From Planctomycetota bacterium (GTDB taxonomy: Bacteria; Planctomycetota; Phycisphaerae; UBA1845; CAIVHJ01), in the NCBI GenBank assembly GCA_022565195.1, contig JADFJZ010000022.1:1-9057 (forward strand): a DNA stretch of 9,057 nt, read 5' to 3'. A program made the translations under genes and the position numbers. Position 1 is the stretch's first letter. Every line of letters begins with the position of its first letter. This document shows, one piece after another, positions 5,772-9,057 of the stretch. A model generated the notes under the pieces. It ran no database searches. It was not told where the DNA came from and saw nothing but the letters and a program-made list of their open reading frames with translations.

Positions 5772-6851
5772 ATGTTTGCAGAGTGGTTGTTCGGTGCCGG
5801 TCTCCCAACCTGGGCTATTTTTGCCGAGTTGATCCTGTGCGGCTTGTTCATTTCAGTGGCGGGGGCGCGCCTCACTCGCCTGGCCGACAGGATCAGCGAC
5901 ATTCTGAATCTGGGCAAGGCCTGGGTCGGCCTTTTGCTCTTGGCGGGAATCACCTCGCTGCCCGAAGTGGTCACGGGCGGAACAGCCGTCACGATCGGAC
6001 AACCCGATCTGGCTTTCGGAAACATCTTCGGCAGTTGTATGTTCAATGTGGCGATCATCGTCATTTTGGACGGCCTGATGCGCAGCGGTACTGTCCTGCG
6101 GGTGGCGAACCCATCGCACAGTTTGAGTTCCTCGATGGGCATCGTATTGATCGCGCTGGCGGTTCTGGGCATGACGCTGGTGCAGCAGGCGGCCGATGCG
6201 GATTCGCCCGTGTCGCCGGAGGTCATGGAAGCGGGCCTCTGCGTCCTGCTCGCAGGCGCGTACGTCGCCTGCATGCGCCTCAGCTTCCGCTTTGAGCGGC
6301 AGCTTCAAAATGGTGAGCAGATCGCGCTCGCCAAGACCGCGGATCCGCAGGTACGTCGAATCTATATTTCATTTGCGATTCTGTCGGTGATTCTGATCGT
6401 CGTGACCATCTGGCTGACGCGCACCGCCGATGTCCTGCAAGACCATCCGATCGGATTGCTGGGCGGGCGGACGCTGGGCGCGACGTTCGTCGGAGTTTTC
6501 TTTCTGGCGGCGGCCACTTCGCTGCCCGAGATCGTGACCAGCATCACCGCCGTCCGGATTGGGCAGGTCGATCTGGCGCTCGGCAACATCTTCGGCAGCA
6601 ATATGTTCAACATCGCGGTGATCCCCATTTTGAAGGTCTTCTCGCTCCTGAATGGACAGACGATCCTCATGGACCCCGCCAACTTCGCCGTGCAGGGGCA
6701 CACCATCGCCGGCCTGTTCGCGATCCTCATCACGGGCGTGGCCGTCGCCGGGCTCGTCTATCGCACCAAACGGCGGTTGTTCCACTTCGGATTTGATTCG
6801 GTCCTGATCGGCGTGATATATTTGGTGGGCATGTATATCTTGCTAAGGTAA
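5772..6851 (+). CDS. CaCA-family (YrbG-like) Na+/Ca2+ exchanger
   Basis: A 359-residue inner-membrane antiporter of the calcium/cation exchanger family, which uses the sodium or proton gradient to move Ca2+ or a similar cation. The two inverted alpha-repeats are clear: GITSLPEVVTGGTAV (59-73) with GNIFGSCMFN (83-92), and AATSLPEIVTSITAV (247-261) with GNIFGSNMFN (271-280). The ion-coordinating glutamates are E65 and E253. About ten hydrophobic segments are split by a polar loop around residues 170-197, as usual for the family, and the length is typical. The first repeat has GSC where the second has the usual GSN. The gene follows its own promoter and ribosome site, and the next gene starts 36 nt downstream on the same strand, probably in one transcript. 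Ion specificity cannot be read from sequence. Confidence 0.93.
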   Translation: MFAEWLFGAGLPTWAIFAELILCGLFISVAGARLTRLADRISDILNLGKAWVGLLLLAGITSLPEVVTGGTAVTIGQPDLAFGNIFGSCMFNVAIIVILDGLMRSGTVLRVANPSHSLSSSMGIVLIALAVLGMTLVQQAADADSPVSPEVMEAGLCVLLAGAYVACMRLSFRFERQLQNGEQIALAKTADPQVRRIYISFAILSVILIVVTIWLTRTADVLQDHPIGLLGGRTLGATFVGVFFLAAATSLPEIVTSITAVRIGQVDLALGNIFGSNMFNIAVIPILKVFSLLNGQTILMDPANFAVQGHTIAGLFAILITGVAVAGLVYRTKRRLFHFGFDSVLIGVIYLVGMYILLR

Positions 6852-6887
6852 GCATCGATCGCAGAATGGATCGTTGGGGGCCAAGCA

Positions 6888-8780
6888 ATGTACGGAAGTC
6901 GCTTCTTCTTGCTGTTGACACTCGCTGCCGCACCGGCCTTCGCGCAGGAGTCGCCCGATCCGCCGCCGCCGCCGGCCAACGAAAACGCCGCCGCGGATGA
7001 TTCCGAACCCCAGGTTTTCACGACCATCCAGGGGCAAGTCTTCGACGCTTTAGGACGTGGTGTTGAGAACAGCACGGTCGAGATTACCAAGAAGGCTGAT
7101 CCGTCGGTTACTGGAAAGGTGCAGACCGATCCCTACGGGGATTTCACGCTCAAACTGACGGGCGAACACCCGGGCAGCTTTACGATCAAGATTACGCGCC
7201 AGGGGTTTGTTGATCATCTGGCGGAAATCAACGTCGAAATAGATGACTTGGAACCCTTCATTGACGTGATGCTTAAAGGAGCGCTGTCGGTGGCCGGCGA
7301 AGTGCGCGAGTTCCTGGAGGACAATCCGGTCGCCGGCACCACGGTCCTGCTCGAGACAATGTACCGCAGGGACGCCGCAACCACCGACGAGGCCGGCCGT
7401 TTCGAGTTCAAGAATCTCATTCCCGGTTCGGTTCAATTGACGGCCGAAGCAGAGGGCTATGGCAAGTCGAAAGTGCGAGCCAAGGTCGGTGAGACCGAGA
7501 GTCTCGTCCGCATCGTCTTGAAGCCTGAACGCATCCTGAATTTGACCGTGCTGAACGACAAGGAGCAACCCGTCGCGGGCGTGGCCGTCGAGATGGCCAT
7601 CGAATCGGCCCAGGACTATCGCAACGCAACAACGGACGCCGAAGGCCGAGTCACGTTCAAACAGCTTCCTTTTGAGACGGATACGGTGCTCCTGCGCCTC
7701 ACTCACGCGGATTACGTCGCCACCGGACGGTACGACCGCAGCGTCTTGTTCCCCGAAGACCAGCTCGAACTGCACGAGACCCGGCGCCTCATGCCGGCCG
7801 CCGTCGTGAAAGGCAAGATCACCGCCGCCGTCGCGGGCCAGGCCCTCAACGGCGCCCGCATCGACATCGGCGAAGCGCCGGATTACTCCTCGCCGTACAC
7901 ATTTGCCAACGTGTCCGGCGAGTTTCAGATCGGCAGCCTGCGCCCGGGTCGGACCGTTCTGACCGTCAGCGTCGCTGGATACGCCCCGGAACTGAAAACC
8001 GTGACCACGGTTCCGGGCGAACCGACCATCGTGAACATCGCGCTCGGTGCGGGCCGAACCATTACCGGACTCGTGCGGGATTCCGAGGGCAGTCCCGTCG
8101 CCGGCGCCGAAGTGGAGGCCATGAAGTGGAGGAACTATCGAACGTTGCGGGCCTCCGCAGCCACCGATGAGCAGGGCCGGTTCACGATCTTCGATGCGCC
8201 GAAGGATGAGTTCAAGGTCAGCATCTACGCCCGCGACCGCAGCGCGCTGATCGATCAGCTCATTTCGGCGGAGCGGAATGACTATGAGTTTACGCTCGGA
8301 GCGCGGTCCCCCGGCGATGCTTCCGGATCCGGCGCGTTGTGCTCGGCGAAAATGAGCGATCCGTGTCCGCCGCTCGAACTGAGGACGCTCGCCGGAATCG
8401 AGATTGGCCCGGAAACGATCAAGAACAAGATTGTGTTGCTCGATTTCTGGGCGACTTGGTGTGGGCCCTGTATGGCGGAATTGCCGACCCTGAAGCGCAT
8501 CCGCGACGATTTCGGCAAGCGGGATGACTTCCTCCTCGTGAGCCTCAGCAGTGACTTCGACAAAGCCGCGCTCGAGCGGACCATCAAAGACAAACAACTC
8601 GAATGGCATCACGTCTACGGCCCCGACAGCGGCGGCGACGAGTTATCGACCGCGTTCGGCGTGCGCGCGATTCCATGTACGATTCTCGTCGGTAAGGATG
8701 GCAAGATCATCGCCGTCGGCCTGATCGGAAAACCGTTGCGGCAGAAGCTCGACGAACTCTTGGGCGATAAGACGAACTGA
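6888..8780 (+). CDS. Exported carboxypeptidase-regulatory-like repeat protein with TlpA-type thioredoxin domain
   Basis: A 630-residue protein with a signal peptide (hydrophobic core FFLLLTLAAAPAFA, likely cleaved after residue 19) and then a Pro/Ala/Asn-rich linker (22-41). About five carboxypeptidase-regulatory-like beta-sandwich repeats follow, near 45-131, 133-213, 214-304, 305-388 and 389-472. They are recognised by recurring G-x-V, P-V-A-G-x-x-V and T-D-x-x-G-R-F-x-F/I phrases. The C-terminal 130 residues are a TlpA/ResA-like thioredoxin domain: LLDFWATWCGPCMAELPTLK with the CGPC redox pair at C525 and C528, and the cis-Pro turn AIPCT at P596. It would act outside the cytoplasmic membrane as a thiol-disulfide oxidoreductase, target unknown. 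Unusual points are Cys597 directly after the cis-Pro, and another pair (C485, C493) just before the domain. The ATG at 6888 gives a good signal peptide; upstream GGGGG (6876-6880) is a weak ribosome site. It probably shares a transcript with the exchanger. Confidence 0.88.
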   Translation: MYGSRFFLLLTLAAAPAFAQESPDPPPPPANENAAADDSEPQVFTTIQGQVFDALGRGVENSTVEITKKADPSVTGKVQTDPYGDFTLKLTGEHPGSFTIKITRQGFVDHLAEINVEIDDLEPFIDVMLKGALSVAGEVREFLEDNPVAGTTVLLETMYRRDAATTDEAGRFEFKNLIPGSVQLTAEAEGYGKSKVRAKVGETESLVRIVLKPERILNLTVLNDKEQPVAGVAVEMAIESAQDYRNATTDAEGRVTFKQLPFETDTVLLRLTHADYVATGRYDRSVLFPEDQLELHETRRLMPAAVVKGKITAAVAGQALNGARIDIGEAPDYSSPYTFANVSGEFQIGSLRPGRTVLTVSVAGYAPELKTVTTVPGEPTIVNIALGAGRTITGLVRDSEGSPVAGAEVEAMKWRNYRTLRASAATDEQGRFTIFDAPKDEFKVSIYARDRSALIDQLISAERNDYEFTLGARSPGDASGSGALCSAKMSDPCPPLELRTLAGIEIGPETIKNKIVLLDFWATWCGPCMAELPTLKRIRDDFGKRDDFLLVSLSSDFDKAALERTIKDKQLEWHHVYGPDSGGDELSTAFGVRAIPCTILVGKDGKIIAVGLIGKPLRQKLDELLGDKTN

Positions 8781-8796
8781 TAGGCCATATCGAAAA

Positions 8797-8834
8797 GCGG
8801 ATGCCGGATCGATTCAAAACGTCACGGCATCCGC
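8797..8834. terminator. Stem-loop between convergent genes, possible terminator
   Basis: GCGGATGCCG (8797-8806) pairs perfectly with CGGCATCCGC (8825-8834) around an 18-nt loop. It lies 17 nt after the stop of the thioredoxin-domain gene and 25 nt beyond the stop of the convergent minus-strand gene, the usual place for a shared terminator. There is no run of T on either side, so intrinsic termination is uncertain. Confidence 0.5.
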
Positions 8835-8858
8835 GCTTGATTCACGTCTGCGGGCGGC

Positions 8859-9057
8859 TTACGGATAGAAATCCTTGGTATAGGCGAAGCGCCCGCCGAT
8901 GACTTCGTGCATTTCGAGCGTTTGCGTAATCACCAATTGGTCGCTGAAAGCGGTAATGGTTCCGGGCCCGCCACCGTCATCCCAGGTTTGGGGTTGAATC
9001 TGCTTCAGCAGTTCAATCAGCCCTTCTTGCCGCTCCTCGCGCTCTTCTTCAAAATCG
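8859..9057 (-). CDS. C-terminal part of a hypothetical protein, cut by the window edge
   Basis: Reading leftward from the window edge, 65 codons are open and end in TAA at 8859-8861. The peptide begins with a charged helix (DFEEEREERQEGLIELLKQI), continues QPQTWDDGGGPGTITAFSDQ, then LVITQTLEMHEVIGGRF, and ends FAYTKDFYP. The pattern I-(x)n-P-x-T/S-W-(x)n-GGxGxI-(x)n-LVIxQTxxxHxxI is one I recall from planctomycete proteins of unknown function and from secretin-related periplasmic modules, where LVVxxTxxxHxxI closes a small alpha/beta domain. Start, full length and function lie outside the window. It converges on the thioredoxin-domain gene. That this is real coding sequence is likely, because codon use is natural and the pattern is specific. 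Confidence 0.7.
   Translation of the reverse strand, partial: DFEEEREERQEGLIELLKQIQPQTWDDGGGPGTITAFSDQLVITQTLEMHEVIGGRFAYTKDFYP

Noticed and set aside
7050..8612. 520-codon open frame on the minus strand
   Set aside because: It is antisense to the thioredoxin-domain gene, whose signal peptide, repeats and CGPC motif are convincing; the shadow has none.

Overview
The window is a GC-rich stretch (roughly 60 %, estimated by eye) of bacterial chromosome with five complete genes and one gene cut by the right edge. Several features point to a planctomycete or a close relative: a secreted TlpA-type thioredoxin protein preceded by carboxypeptidase-regulatory-like repeats, a membrane protein with a tetratricopeptide (TPR)-like tail, a truncated C-terminus with a W-(x)n-GGxG-xI-(x)n-LVIxQT pattern, and short interspersed repeats. 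This assignment is inferred from family habits, not from a marker gene.

Left two thirds (168-5421, minus strand): four tightly packed genes that look like one operon, transcribed right to left. Order: a six-helix membrane protein with a TPR-like C-terminal region; a UbiX-type flavin prenyltransferase; a UbiA-type polyprenyltransferase of the kind found in futalosine (Mqn) menaquinone pathways; and a GT-C-fold membrane glycosyltransferase. Gaps are 5 nt, 6 nt and a 4-nt ATGA overlap. UbiX makes prenylated FMN for a UbiD-type decarboxylase, and UbiA attaches the polyprenyl tail to the aromatic ring, so the middle pair serves quinone biosynthesis. The UbiD partner is not in the window. The outer two genes have no obvious quinone role.

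Middle (5422-5771): the intergenic region between the divergent transcription units. It holds a 129-bp transposase-less element with terminal inverted repeats and several nested palindromes (5462-5590), lying just upstream of the minus-strand operon. It also holds a clear sigma-70-like promoter (TATAAT at 5713-5718) firing rightward.

Right third (5772-8780, plus strand): a two-gene unit with a CaCA-family (YrbG-like) sodium/calcium exchanger, followed after 36 nt by a 630-residue exported protein with about five carboxypeptidase-regulatory-like beta-sandwich repeats and a C-terminal thioredoxin domain (CGPC). A stem-loop at 8797-8834 separates it from a convergent minus-strand gene whose last 65 codons reach the window edge.

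The left end (1-167) is non-coding and carries short CACCAAGACA-type repeats. No RNA gene, CRISPR array, transposase or phage gene was seen. Most of the window is ordinary housekeeping and accessory metabolism. The parts most worth a second look are the multi-hairpin element and its effect on the start of the adjacent gene, the multi-repeat thioredoxin fusion, and the unusual operon partners of ubiX/ubiA.
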